Shown in pieces: positions 7,528-15,088 of a DNA stretch of 34,164 nucleotides. The stretch is taken from NCBI GenBank assembly GCA_050699055.1, contig JBOHCT010000019.1, forward strand, positions 1 through 34,164, given 5' to 3'. Within the stretch, counting starts at the first letter, position 1. Each line of letters begins with the position of its first letter. Under the pieces are notes generated by a model. It did not search any database. It was not told where the DNA came from and saw nothing but the letters and a program-made list of their open reading frames with translations. Both the position numbers and the translations under genes were made by a program. The DNA comes from JBOHCT01 sp050699055. Lineage in GTDB: Bacteria; Actinomycetota; Actinomycetes; Streptosporangiales; JBOHCT01.

Positions 7528-7916
7528 CCACCTACGACGTCGCTGTAACCCGCGAGGACGGGCTATGGGTCGCGGTCATCGATGGCCTGCCGCCGCATAC
7601 GGTCGGCGCCACCGACGTGGAGCGCTTCGCTGACCTTGATGTGGAGGTGCGTGACCTGGTCGCTGGGCTGACCGACACCGATCCGGATGACTTCGACCTC
7701 ACCTGGCGATACGTTGTCGGGGGTGTCGAGGTGACCGACACCGTGACCGGGTGGGCTGCGGCGGAACGGCAACTCGCCGAGGCGAGCAGTGCTCGGGAGG
7801 AGTTCCGCGCTGCTGTCATAGACCAGCTGAGTCGGGCTGGCGCGTCGCAGGCCACGATTGGGGATGTGCTCGGTCTGTCTCACCAGCGAGTCCATCAGCT
7901 GGCGAAGAGCGCCTGA
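7524..7916 (+). CDS. HicB-like antitoxin with C-terminal helix-turn-helix
   Basis: From the ATG at 7524, overlapping the toxin stop by 4 bases, the protein has 130 residues. Residues 1-45 form the HicB-type degraded RNase-H fold (YDVAVTREDGLWVAVIDGLP). A linker of charged helices follows, then a C-terminal helix-turn-helix, ASQATIGDVLGLSHQRVHQL. This layout is that of antitoxins that bind the toxin with the N-terminal fold and repress their own promoter with the helix-turn-helix. The repeated CTAGCGC boxes before the operon are candidate binding sites. Confidence 0.72.
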   Translation: MTTYDVAVTREDGLWVAVIDGLPPHTVGATDVERFADLDVEVRDLVAGLTDTDPDDFDLTWRYVVGGVEVTDTVTGWAAAERQLAEASSAREEFRAAVIDQLSRAGASQATIGDVLGLSHQRVHQLAKSA

Positions 7917-7925
7917 ACGATTCCC

Positions 7926-8186
7926 GTGAGCGTTGGCCCGGATGACTATCGTGCCTGGCCGGACGCGCCCATTGCGAACGCCGACTGCGACGACGAGCCA
8001 CGCGATGGCGACTGTCCTTTCTGCGCAGGCATTCGCGCGTTCGAGGCTGGTCTGCCGGCCACCGGCAACCCCTATCCACGGCCGCCCGACGGCCTCCGTA
8101 CGCGTGACTTCGACGCGTACTACGCGGACCCTCACGTGCTATGGGTAATCGGGTATGAGACCAGCGATGCGCATGCGCGTCGCTGA
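7926..8186 (+). CDS. Small hypothetical protein with CPFC motif
   Basis: The GTG at 7926 opens 86 residues with ordinary high-GC codon use, 7 bases after the antitoxin stop, so it is probably in the same transcript. It contains a CPFC motif (GDCPFCAGIRAFEAG) and aromatic stretches (FDAYYADPHVLWVIGY). No signal peptide or membrane segment is seen. I do not recognise the family. CPFC could bind a metal, but only one such pair is present. It may be a third member of the toxin-antitoxin operon or an unrelated neighbour. Confidence 0.45.
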   Translation: MSVGPDDYRAWPDAPIANADCDDEPRDGDCPFCAGIRAFEAGLPATGNPYPRPPDGLRTRDFDAYYADPHVLWVIGYETSDAHARR

Positions 8187-8289
8187 CGACCCGAAGCTGA
8201 CGGGCAAGGACGTCACCCTGCTAGATCCGCACCTCACCAGCATCCACCCGCTCACCAGCTCCCCGTGGGTGCTGGAGGGAGCTGGTTGA
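8155..8289 (+). CDS. Possible 44-residue protein or gene remnant
   Basis: An ATG at 8155, overlapping the end of the previous gene, gives MRPAMRMRVADDPKLTGKDV followed by TLLDPHLTSIHPLTSSPWVL and stops at 8287-8289. The reading has a protein-like composition but no family is recognised and no separate ribosome-binding site is seen. It could be the tail of a larger lost gene. Confidence 0.25.
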   Translation: MRPAMRMRVADDPKLTGKDVTLLDPHLTSIHPLTSSPWVLEGAG

Positions 8290-8325
8290 CTGGCGGTCCT
8301 GCTACGGGTGAGGAAGCATACGGTC

Positions 8326-8712
8326 ATGCGGACCGAGCTGACCCTGGACTGCGCCGACCTGGACACCGCGGCGGCCTTCTGGCAGGCCGCCCTCGGCTAC
8401 ACCGTCGAAGGCGTGATCTCCGGCCGGTACGTCTCTCTGACCGGCGATGGCGTCGCCCTGACGCTGCAACGGGTCGCGGATGCCAAGACGGTCAAGAACA
8501 GGATGCACCTGGACCTGCTCGTCGCCGACGTCGACGCGGAGGTCCGTCGGCTAGAGGCACTGGGGGCGACCCGACTTACGCCAACCGCCCGTGAGGAGTT
8601 CGGCCAGATCTGGTACGTGCTCGCCGACCCAGAGGGCAACGAGTTCTGCGTCGCCCGTGACCCGTCGTCCCCAGCTCCGGCTCCGGCTGACTCGCCAAGC
8701 GCGAGCGGATGA
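8326..8712 (+). CDS. VOC-family (glyoxalase-like) protein
   Basis: From the ATG at 8326 the first 110 residues form a vicinal-oxygen-chelate domain: RTELTLDCADLDTAAAFWQA, LGYTVEG, HLDLLVADVDAEVRRLEALG, then WYVLADPEGNEFCV with the C-terminal metal-ligand-type Glu. Members are small dioxygenases, isomerases or resistance proteins; the substrate is unknown. A GTG at 8308 is an alternative start, but MRTELTLDCxD is the usual family beginning. The last 15 or so residues (PAPAPADSPSASG) are atypical: from about 8699 the DNA also encodes a GNAT scrap in another frame. The original C-terminus may therefore have been replaced. Confidence 0.75.
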   Translation: MRTELTLDCADLDTAAAFWQAALGYTVEGVISGRYVSLTGDGVALTLQRVADAKTVKNRMHLDLLVADVDAEVRRLEALGATRLTPTAREEFGQIWYVLADPEGNEFCVARDPSSPAPAPADSPSASG

Positions 8713-8746
8713 CCTGCCGGACTTGCGAGACAACGAGCGCGCGGGG
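8699..8746 (+). pseudogene. GNAT acetyltransferase N-terminal scrap
   Basis: In frame 2 the 16 residues ARADDLPDLRDNERAG match the opening ARADDLPALRDIERAAG of the full GNAT gene at 17070, with high DNA identity too (GATGACCTGCCGG and TGCGAGACA shared). Nothing further of an acetyltransferase follows. The scrap is joined directly to an MFS fragment of opposite orientation. Confidence 0.55.
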
Positions 8747-8747
8747 A

Positions 8748-8999
8748 CGCTCAGCAGAGCTGCGAACCGGGTCAGGTCCATCGCAACCATCACCGGTCGC
8801 TTGCGGCGGTACTCCACCCACGGGCCGAGCGACACCGCTACCGCCGTCCCCACCGCCAGCCCGCAGCGGCCAGCGCCGACACCTCGGTCGGCCCGGCGTG
8901 CAGCACGAGGATCGCGATCAAGGGGAACGCGTCGAACGCGAGCCACGTGCCGAACGTGCTGACCGCATACGCCGCCCAGAGCCACCCGAACTGCCGCCG
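8748..8999 (-). pseudogene. MFS transporter N-terminal fragment, frameshifted
   Basis: Read on the minus strand from about 8999: RRQFGWLWAAYAVSTFGTWL, then AFDAFPLIAILVLHAGPTEV, which is the first membrane helix and loop of an MFS transporter. At about 8860 one base is missing and the next frame continues AGLAVGTAVAVSLGPWVEYR and RKRPVMVAMDLTRFAALLSV, including the loop-2/3 RRKRPVM motif. Similarity ends near 8748, so only the first 80-90 residues of a transporter of about 400 remain, and no start codon is left. Confidence 0.65.
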
Positions 9000-9894
9000 C
9001 CGACCTGTCGATCACCCAGCAGGCCGCCTCCATGCGCATCGCCGCGCTGGAGAAGGACCTCGGTGTGCGGCTGTTCACCCGCACTCCGCGCGGAGCCCAG
9101 CTCACCATCGACGGGCAGGCGTTCTTGCCCCACGCCCGCGACCTCCTCCAGGTCGAAGGGCGGGCAGCCGCCTCCGTACGTCCCGGCGCCGCGCACTGCG
9201 CATCGACGTGATCGGCCGGCGGCTCGCGGCAGCAACTCTGCTGCGCGACTTCCATCGCGCCTATCCCGAGACCGAGCTCGATGTCGTGACCCACCTCCTC
9301 GACGCCGACGCGGCAATCGCCGTTGGCCGGTCCGGCACGATCGACGCGTCCTTCCGCGCCGTCACCATGCCCGCGCGGCAGCTCTCCGACGGCATCGAGG
9401 CCGCCCGGGTCTTCGACGAGCCCGTCACCGGGCCGGCCCACGAGTTCGCCGCCGCCCGCGCGGTCACGCCCGCCGAGCTTGCCGGGTGCAGGATCTGGAT
9501 GCCCGGCATCGTCACCGGCACCGTGGGCCGCTTACTACGACGAGCTCGCCGCCGCGTCGGGCTCACCATCGACGCGACCGGCCCCAACTTCGGCGTCGAG
9601 CCCCTCCTGGGCGTGATCGCCGACTCCTCGGCACTGGCGACCTTCGTCGGCGAGCAGACCCGGCTCCTCTGGCCCGCCGGCTACGACCTGCGGCGCATTG
9701 CCATGTACGACCCGAGACCGGTTTACTCGCATTCACTGATCTGGCGCGGCGACAACCCCCACCCCGCGCTCACCACGCTCCGCAACTACCTCGGCTCCAC
9801 ACAGCCCGATCACCGCGACGCCGAGACCTGGACACCGAAATGGGCTCAAACAGCGGGGCACCACCGCCCCAGCCCAGCGGCAACAACGCCATGA
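9000..9894 (+). pseudogene. LysR-family regulator, truncated and frameshifted
   Basis: In frame 2 from about 9000 the sequence reads DLSITQQAASMRIAALEKDL followed by GVRLFTRTPRGAQLTIDGQA: the second half of a LysR helix-turn-helix and the linker helix. Near 9195 the similarity moves to frame 1 (LRIDVIGRRLAAATLLRDFH, then a typical effector-binding domain with DASFRAVTMPARQLSDGIEA and AVTPAELAGCRIWMPG) and runs to a stop at 9894. The first helices and the start codon are missing. The break abuts the MFS fragment, so a regulator and a divergently transcribed transporter probably lost their shared promoter region in one deletion. Confidence 0.75.
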
Positions 9895-10042
9895 GCCGCG
9901 ACACCCCTGGGCATGCCTAGACGCTCCCGAGCACCGGCTAGGTACCCAAGGCGGCAAAAGATAGATACGCGCTGCCGATGGCACGCGGTCTCCGCCGGCC
10001 AAGGATGGAGGCGTCATCGCAGACGACCGAAGGAGACGGAAA

Positions 10043-10273
10043 ATGCTCCTCCATCCGGAGTTCGGACTGGTACTCATCCGTGACCGGCAACGAGAGCTGG
10101 CCAATCGAGCCGAGCGGCAGCGCCTGCTCACCGTGGCCCGCCGAGAGCGCCGACGCACCCCGAGCAAGCAACGCGGCCGCTCGGCACACGCTGACGCAAG
10201 CATCACGACCTCGCCGTACCCCGACGGTAACCTGGCGCCGGGCGGGCAACGCGTGGAGGCGCCATCCCGGTGA
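10043..10273 (+). CDS. Small basic helical protein
   Basis: An AGGAG ribosome-binding site stands 8 bases before the ATG at 10043. The first 40 residues (MLLHPEFGLVLIRDRQRELA followed by NRAERQRLLTVARRERR) are a long basic amphipathic helix of a kind I have seen in short actinobacterial proteins near regulators. The rest is low-complexity. Its TGA overlaps the start of the next gene (GTGATG), so the two are coupled. Function is unknown. Confidence 0.55.
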   Translation: MLLHPEFGLVLIRDRQRELANRAERQRLLTVARRERRRTPSKQRGRSAHADASITTSPYPDGNLAPGGQRVEAPSR

Positions 10274-11700
10274 TGGTGGGCCGCGATCGCGAGCTGCGCC
10301 ATCTCACGCGGCTCGCGGCGCCCGACCGCTCTCGGGTGGCGATCATCGCCGGCGAGCCAGGCATCGGTAAGACCCGGCTCGTCCAGGAGCTGTTGGACGG
10401 CCTTCCCGCCGAGGCGGTCGTGTTGGTCGGCCACGCCGATCCCGGGTCGCTCGCCCGGCCGTACGAGGTGCTGCTGGATGCCGTCGACGGGCGGCCCGGC
10501 ATCGACGACAGCCTCCTCGACGCCCTCACCGACCCGACGCGAAGTCCGGTACAGCGGCTGCACGCCGGTCTGGCGATCACGGACGCCGTGACGGGCGGCC
10601 GGCCGGCGGTCGTCGTCTTCGAGGACCTGCATTGGGTCGACTCGGAGAGCGCGGCGCTCTTCCAGCGGCTCGCCGACCAGGGTGGGCCGCTGCTGCTCGT
10701 CGGCACGTACCGGCCGGCCGAGGTGACCAGCCGCCACCCGGTCGCCGCGTTGCTGGACCAACTGGAGCGGCGCCACGACGTCACCCGCCTCCGACTCGAG
10801 CCACTCGACGAGACGGAGACCGCCCGCCTGCTCGCCGCGGTCACCGGCGCCCCCGCCCCTTATCGGCCAGTGGCGGCGCTGCACCAGCGGACCGGCGGCA
10901 ACCCGTTCTTCCTCGAGGAGCTGGTACGCGGGCACCAGGGCGAGGATCTGGACTCGCTGTGCGAGCATCCGCTGCCGTGGAACCTCGCCGAAGCACTCCG
11001 GCGGCAGGTCGACGACCTCGACCCGGCGCGGCAACGGATCGTGGAGGCGGCGGCGGTACTCGGTCACCGTCTCCCGTTCGACCTGCTCGCCGAGGTGACC
11101 GGCGCGGACGAGGAGGAGCTGATCGGCGCCCTGCGTGAGCTGGTCGACCGCGGCGTCCTGACCGAGTCCGGGGAGGACGAGTTCACCTTTCGACATGCCC
11201 TGGTCCGGGAGGCGATCGCCGGCCAGCTGCTCGGTCGGCAGCGCAGACGGCTGCATGAGGCCGCGCTCGAGGCCCTGCTCGCCGCCGGCGGCTCCGATCC
11301 TGCCATGGTGGCCCTGCACGCCCGGGCGGCCGGCCGGTACGGGGAGATGGTCGACGCGGCCCGGCGCGGCACCGCGCTGTACCTGTCCATCGGCTCGGCG
11401 TACCAGGCCCTGCAGCTCGCCGAGATGGGGCTGGCCGAGGAGGGCGAGGATGCCGAGCTCCTCTCCGGGGCCGCGCGGGCGTCCTGGCTGGCCGGCCTGC
11501 TGGACGACGCCGTCGGGTATGCCCGGCGCTGGCGGGACGGGACAGCCACGGTCACGGAGCGGGCGGAGGCGCTGTACCTGTCGGTCCGGCTCGCCTGGGA
11601 GACCGACGAGATCGCGGAGATGGAGGCGCTCACCGGCGAGATCGAGGCACTCATCGAGCGGTTGCCGCCCGGCGCGGACCGGGCTCCCGCGATGACCGAG
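10270..11700 (+). pseudogene. LAL/MalT-like AAA ATPase regulator, 3'-truncated
   Basis: The start (GTG 10270 or ATG 10273) begins MVGRDRELRHL, the usual opening of large ATP-binding LuxR (LAL) regulators. Walker A is GEPGIGKT (about residues 27-34) and Walker B lies in VVVFEDLHWVDSESA (about 115-125). A later sensor-like RTGGNPFFLEELV and winged helix DEFTFRHALVREAIA follow, then the start of the helical TPR-like part. At about 11700, after roughly 476 residues, the similarity stops. The frame then runs out of phase through the PadR gene to 12474. A normal LAL protein has 850-1000 residues and ends in a LuxR helix-turn-helix, which is missing. ATP binding may persist, but the DNA-binding output is lost. 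Confidence 0.75.
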
Positions 11701-11758
11701 TCTTGCAGGGAGGTGCCATGGCGCGCGGGCGAAGGAACAGGACCTCGTCGACGTCACG

Positions 11759-12331
11759 GTGCTCGCGCTCCTGCTCCAGCAGCCACGGCACCCCTACGAG
11801 CTGCACCGCTTCACGGTCGACACACACAAGGACTACGTCACGGGGCTCCCCCGCAGCCTCTACCACGCGGTCGACCGGCTCACCGACCTCGGCCTGATCG
11901 AGCCGGTAGAGACCGGCCGCGAGGGTCGCCGCCCGGAGCGCACCGTGTACCAGGTCACCGACGAGGGAAAGGCCGAGCTGGCGACCCGGCTGCGGCGGAT
12001 GCTGGAGCGCCCGGACACCGACATCACGGTGCAGGCCGCCGCGCTCTCGCTGATGGGCTGCCTGCGGCCCGAGGACGTCGAGCGCAGCCTGCAGACACGG
12101 GTCGCCGCGCTGGAGGGCGAGGTGGCGCAGGCGGACGCGGCGCTCGCCGGGCTGCGCGGCGGCGGCGCCCTGCCGCGGGTACTGCTCCTGGAGGTGGAGT
12201 ACCAGCGCGCGGTCCGCGCCGCCGAGCTCGAATGGGTGCGCGGTCTGGTCGCGGACATCCACTCGGGTGCGGTCACCTGGCCCGGGTTCCTGGACACAGT
12301 CTTCGGGAAGGAGGCGGCGCCTGCCGACTGA
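11759..12331 (+). CDS. PadR-family transcriptional regulator with disturbed start
   Basis: The protein is a two-domain PadR regulator: an N-terminal winged helix (VLALLLQQPRHPYELHRFTV, YHAVDRLTDLGLIEPVETG, RTVYQVTDEGKAEL) and a C-terminal helical dimer domain. A strong ribosome-binding site (GGGAGG) precedes an ATG at 11718 that opens MARGR. The family-like continuation KEQDLVDVTVLALLLQQPRH is one base out of phase from about 11731, so the natural gene is probably 11718-12331 with a one-base deletion near codon 5. The only in-frame start left is the GTG at 11759, which trims the first helix. It is either a weakened gene or a sequencing error. It stands where the LAL gene is cut off. Confidence 0.7.
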   Translation: MLALLLQQPRHPYELHRFTVDTHKDYVTGLPRSLYHAVDRLTDLGLIEPVETGREGRRPERTVYQVTDEGKAELATRLRRMLERPDTDITVQAAALSLMGCLRPEDVERSLQTRVAALEGEVAQADAALAGLRGGGALPRVLLLEVEYQRAVRAAELEWVRGLVADIHSGAVTWPGFLDTVFGKEAAPAD

Positions 12332-12486
12332 GACGGCCGCCGGCCGGTGCGCCAACACCGAGCCGGCGGCCTATTGCCCGCACCGACACCGCGAGCGCGG
12401 CGCCTGACGTACGGACACGCAGATCACACGATAGTCGGGTAGCCGGCCTCGCGGAGAGCACGCAGATCCGATGAGGAGGCAAGGCC

Positions 12487-12894
12487 ATGCCCGACGATTC
12501 ACCGATCCACGACCTGCTGCGCCGGCTCACCGACGCGTGGAACGCCGGCGACGCGAAGGCGTACGCCGACCTGTTCACCGATGACGCCGACTACATCACC
12601 TTCTTCGGCCTGAACATGCCCGGCCGCCAGGCGATCGAGGAAGGCCACCGCGCGCTGTTCGAGGGCCCGCTCGCGGGCTCACGGTTGACCGGGATCGACC
12701 GCCCGAAGATCCGCTTCCTCCGCCCGGACGTGGCGGTCGTCGTGGCCGGCGGCGGGTCGTCGGTCAGCGGGGATCAGCCGGAAGCCGGCAGGGAGTCGAC
12801 GGTCACCTTCGTCGCCGTCCGCGACGAAGGTACATGGCGGTTCGCCGCGTTCCAGAACACCCGGCGGTCCCCGATGCCGGGGGCGACGTCATGA
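12487..12894 (+). CDS. SgcJ/EcaC-like (SnoaL/NTF2-fold) protein
   Basis: An AGGAGG site precedes the ATG. The 135 residues form an NTF2-like fold: LLRRLTDAWNAGDAKAYADL, FTDDADYITFFGLNMPGRQA, and the end WRFAAFQNTRRSPMPG, whose FQNTR pattern is typical of the SgcJ/EcaC group. Named members come from enediyne and antibiotic clusters, but most are of unknown function. It is the first gene of a tight operon: its TGA overlaps the next ATG (ATGA). Confidence 0.8.
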   Translation: MPDDSPIHDLLRRLTDAWNAGDAKAYADLFTDDADYITFFGLNMPGRQAIEEGHRALFEGPLAGSRLTGIDRPKIRFLRPDVAVVVAGGGSSVSGDQPEAGRESTVTFVAVRDEGTWRFAAFQNTRRSPMPGATS

Positions 12895-13259
12895 CCGGGC
12901 TGGAACCTCTGCGCGGCGCGAGGGTGGCGCTGCTGACCAGCTACCGCCGCGACGGGCGCGGGGGCGGGACCCCGGTCGGAATCACCGTCGCCGACGGTCG
13001 CGCGTACTTCACAACCCGGGCCAAGACGTGGAAGGTCAAGCGAATCGCGAACGACCCCCACGTCACCCTCGCTCCTTGCGCCAAACGCGGAAAAGTGCTC
13101 GGCGCGACAGTCGAAGGCGCCGCCCGCAGCCTCACCGCCGAGGAGACGGCTTCGCTCCAAGGCGGCTTCCGGCACCGCCTGTGGGTCCTCGTCTACCGGG
13201 TCGTGTACCGGGACGTGCCGATCAGCTACGTGTTCGCGCCGGACGGGGAGGCGCCGTGA
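12891..13259 (+). CDS. PPOX-class F420/flavin-dependent oxidoreductase
   Basis: A 122-residue split-barrel protein starting at the ATG at 12891. Motifs are RVALLTSYRRDGRGGGTPVG, FTTRAKTWKVKRIANDPHVT, LAPCAKRGKVLGATVEGAAR and a C-terminal YRVVYRDVPISYVF. This is the pattern of the short F420-binding pyridoxamine-oxidase-like proteins of actinobacteria (Rv2061c/Rv1155 type). Substrate is unknown. It overlaps both neighbours (ATGA before, GTGA after), so the three proteins are made together. Confidence 0.8.
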   Translation: MTGLEPLRGARVALLTSYRRDGRGGGTPVGITVADGRAYFTTRAKTWKVKRIANDPHVTLAPCAKRGKVLGATVEGAARSLTAEETASLQGGFRHRLWVLVYRVVYRDVPISYVFAPDGEAP

Positions 13260-13711
13260 ACGATCCCATGCTCGAAGTGAGCGGAGTGGTGGAGGCTCCG
13301 CTGGAGGACGTCGCCGAGATGGTATTGAGCGTAGGCCCCGGTCGGGTCGGATCCGACAACGCCTGGCTCCTGGGCGGCGGTCCGTACGCCGCGGCGACCC
13401 TGACCGGCGGGCCGGACCGCTTCATCGCGACGGCCGACGGTCACAGCGTCACGGTGGAGATCGACCGCGGGTCCCGGACCTTCGCGCTACAAGGAGGCTG
13501 GTGGTACCGCGGCGAGTACACCCTGGAGCCAGGTTCCCACGGCACCCGGCTGACCCACCGCGTCTACAACGTCGCGACACGGCTCCGCTTCGGTGTCCCG
13601 CTCGCCAACCGGTTCTTCGTCGGCTTCGAGGAAAGCGTGCGGCGCGGGTTCGAGGAGCTGCTGGTACGGACCGGCGAGCGGCTTGGGTGTACCGCGCGAC
13701 TGGAGCGCTGA
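13256..13711 (+). CDS. SRPBCC (START-like) family protein
   Basis: The GTG at 13256 overlaps the stop of the PPOX gene. The 151 residues fit a helix-grip lipid/ligand-binding fold: MLEVSGVVEAPLEDVAEMVL, a Gly-rich central sheet (FALQGGWWYRGEYTLEPGSH, GTRLTHRVYNVATRL) and the long C-terminal helix RFFVGFEESVRRGFEELL. Such proteins bind hydrophobic ligands; no catalytic residues are evident. It closes the three-gene operon with SgcJ/EcaC-like and PPOX proteins, which suggests action on a common small molecule. Confidence 0.75.
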   Translation: MNDPMLEVSGVVEAPLEDVAEMVLSVGPGRVGSDNAWLLGGGPYAAATLTGGPDRFIATADGHSVTVEIDRGSRTFALQGGWWYRGEYTLEPGSHGTRLTHRVYNVATRLRFGVPLANRFFVGFEESVRRGFEELLVRTGERLGCTARLER

Positions 13712-13829
13712 TCGGCCGCGGTCTCACGGAGGCCGCGTGGGGCAGTGGGGGCCGTCCGGACGTCGTGCGGAACGATGGCCGCATGCCAGGAGTGGCTCCT
13801 GACTCGCGGGACGACCGGAGGTACAGACG

Positions 13830-14192
13830 ATGGGTGACAAGGGACGGCACGACCAAGCCGCGGTGCCCGAAGACCTTGCCCGGTTCTTCGTTCCTCGCGC
13901 GAATTCCGGTGACGCCGACGGGTTGGCGGCGCTGTACGAACCTGACGCGGTCTTGGCCTTCCCGCCCGGGCAGGTGACCGTCGGCAGCGAGGCGATCCGC
14001 GAGGTCTACGAGACGATGCTCGCCGACAAGCCCACGTTCACCGAGGGGGAACCCCGGCCGGTGCTCCGCTGCGGCGACCTGGCGCTCACCTCGACTCGCT
14101 TGGCTGACGGCGGGGTCACGGTCGAGGTAGCCCGCCGTCAGCCCGACGGCACGTGGCTGTGGGCGATCGATCAGCCGAACGCCCTTGGGTAG
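13830..14192 (+). CDS. NTF2-like (DUF4440/YybH type) protein
   Basis: A GGAGG site lies 8 bases before the ATG. The 120-residue protein shows the NTF2-like pattern: helix then ANSGDADGLAALYEPDAVLA, FPPGQVTVGSEAIREVYETM, DLALTSTRLADGG and the closing strand WLWAIDQPNALG. Family members are ketosteroid-isomerase-fold enzymes or ligand-binding proteins. No clear catalytic pair can be assigned. Confidence 0.75.
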   Translation: MGDKGRHDQAAVPEDLARFFVPRANSGDADGLAALYEPDAVLAFPPGQVTVGSEAIREVYETMLADKPTFTEGEPRPVLRCGDLALTSTRLADGGVTVEVARRQPDGTWLWAIDQPNALG

Positions 14193-14245
14193 TCACCTTC
14201 CGCTCCCCAACACCGAGACCTTTGTCGTCGACTCGTGCGAGTCTG

Positions 14246-14335
14246 GTGGCCAGGGCGTTGGCGTGGCACAGCCTGATGATGGACTGCGGCGACCCGCGCA
14301 GACTCGCTGACTTCTCGTCCTGCGCGCTCGAGGTG
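14246..14335 (+). pseudogene. VOC-domain N-terminal scrap
   Basis: In frame 2 the residues LAWHSLMMDCGDPRRLADFS then SCALEV match the first strand and helix of a VOC/glyoxalase-like protein (usual form …HSLxxDCxDPxRLAxFWxxALGWEV). No start codon lies at the expected place and the similarity ends after 30 residues, in the gap before the methyltransferase gene. It is a gene remnant. Confidence 0.45.
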
Positions 14336-14384
14336 GCGGCCCCGCGCGCTCGCCCGGCCGCTCGATCCTGGAGAATGCGGGCCC

Positions 14385-15056
14385 ATGACCCAAGAGCAGT
14401 GGATCCAGGTCGACCGCTATTTCAGCGAGTTGCTCATGCCGGCCGACCAGGCGCTGGAAGCCGCGCTCCGGGACAGCGCCGCGGCCGGTCTGCCGTCTAT
14501 GCAGGTAGCCCCGAACCAGGGACAGCTGCTGCGCCTGCTCGCCCGGGCCCAAGGGGCACGCGCGATCCTGGAGATCGGCACGCTGGGCGGCTACAGCACG
14601 ATCTGGCTCGCCCGAGCCTTGCACGCCGACGGTCGGCTGATCACCCTCGAGGCCGATCCCAAGCACGCCGACGTCGCCCGGGCCAACATCGCACGCGCCG
14701 GCCTGGCCGAAGTCGTCGAGGTGCGCCTCGGACGCGCGTTGGACGCGCTGCCGGCGCTGGCGGCCGAGGGGCGCGGCCCGTTCGACCTGACCTTCATCGA
14801 CGCCGACAAGTCCAACAATCCTGACTACTTCGAATGGGCGCTCACGCTCTCTCGACCCGGCAGCCTGATCGTCGTCGACAACGTCGTGCGGGACGGGACT
14901 GTGGTCGATGCCGACAGCGACGACCCCACCGTCAAGGGCGTTCGCCGCCTGACCGAGATGCTCGCCAGCGAGCCACGAGTAAGCGCCACCGCGATCCAGA
15001 CCGTGGGTAGCAAGGGGTACGACGGTTTGCTGATCGTACTCGTGACCGAGCGCTGA
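14385..15056 (+). CDS. Class I SAM-dependent O-methyltransferase (COMT-like)
   Basis: This 223-residue protein belongs to the metal-dependent methyltransferase_3 family. There is an N-terminal cap (QVDRYFSELLMPADQALEAA, QVAPNQGQLLRLLARAQGAR), the SAM motif ILEIGTLGGYSTIWLARAL, the acidic motif ITLEADPKHADVARANI and the metal-binding FDLTFIDADKSNNPDYFEWA. The end SKGYDGLLIVLVTER is usual. It probably methylates catechol-type or other small hydroxylated substrates. There is no ribosome-binding site; GAGAAT lies 8 bases before the ATG and may be the -10 of a leaderless promoter. Confidence 0.9.
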   Translation: MTQEQWIQVDRYFSELLMPADQALEAALRDSAAAGLPSMQVAPNQGQLLRLLARAQGARAILEIGTLGGYSTIWLARALHADGRLITLEADPKHADVARANIARAGLAEVVEVRLGRALDALPALAAEGRGPFDLTFIDADKSNNPDYFEWALTLSRPGSLIVVDNVVRDGTVVDADSDDPTVKGVRRLTEMLASEPRVSATAIQTVGSKGYDGLLIVLVTER

Positions 15057-15088
15057 GCGCCCACGCGTCCGGGACTCGGGACGGGCCG

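Noticed and set aside
9733..11757. 674-codon open frame on the minus strand
   Set aside because: It lies opposite the LAL ATPase gene with its Walker motifs; the translation is a low-complexity antisense shadow typical of high-GC DNA.
11701..12474. Continuation of the LAL frame over the PadR gene
   Set aside because: The residues are Arg/Gly/Ala-rich and out of phase with a well-conserved PadR protein; treated as run-on after truncation.
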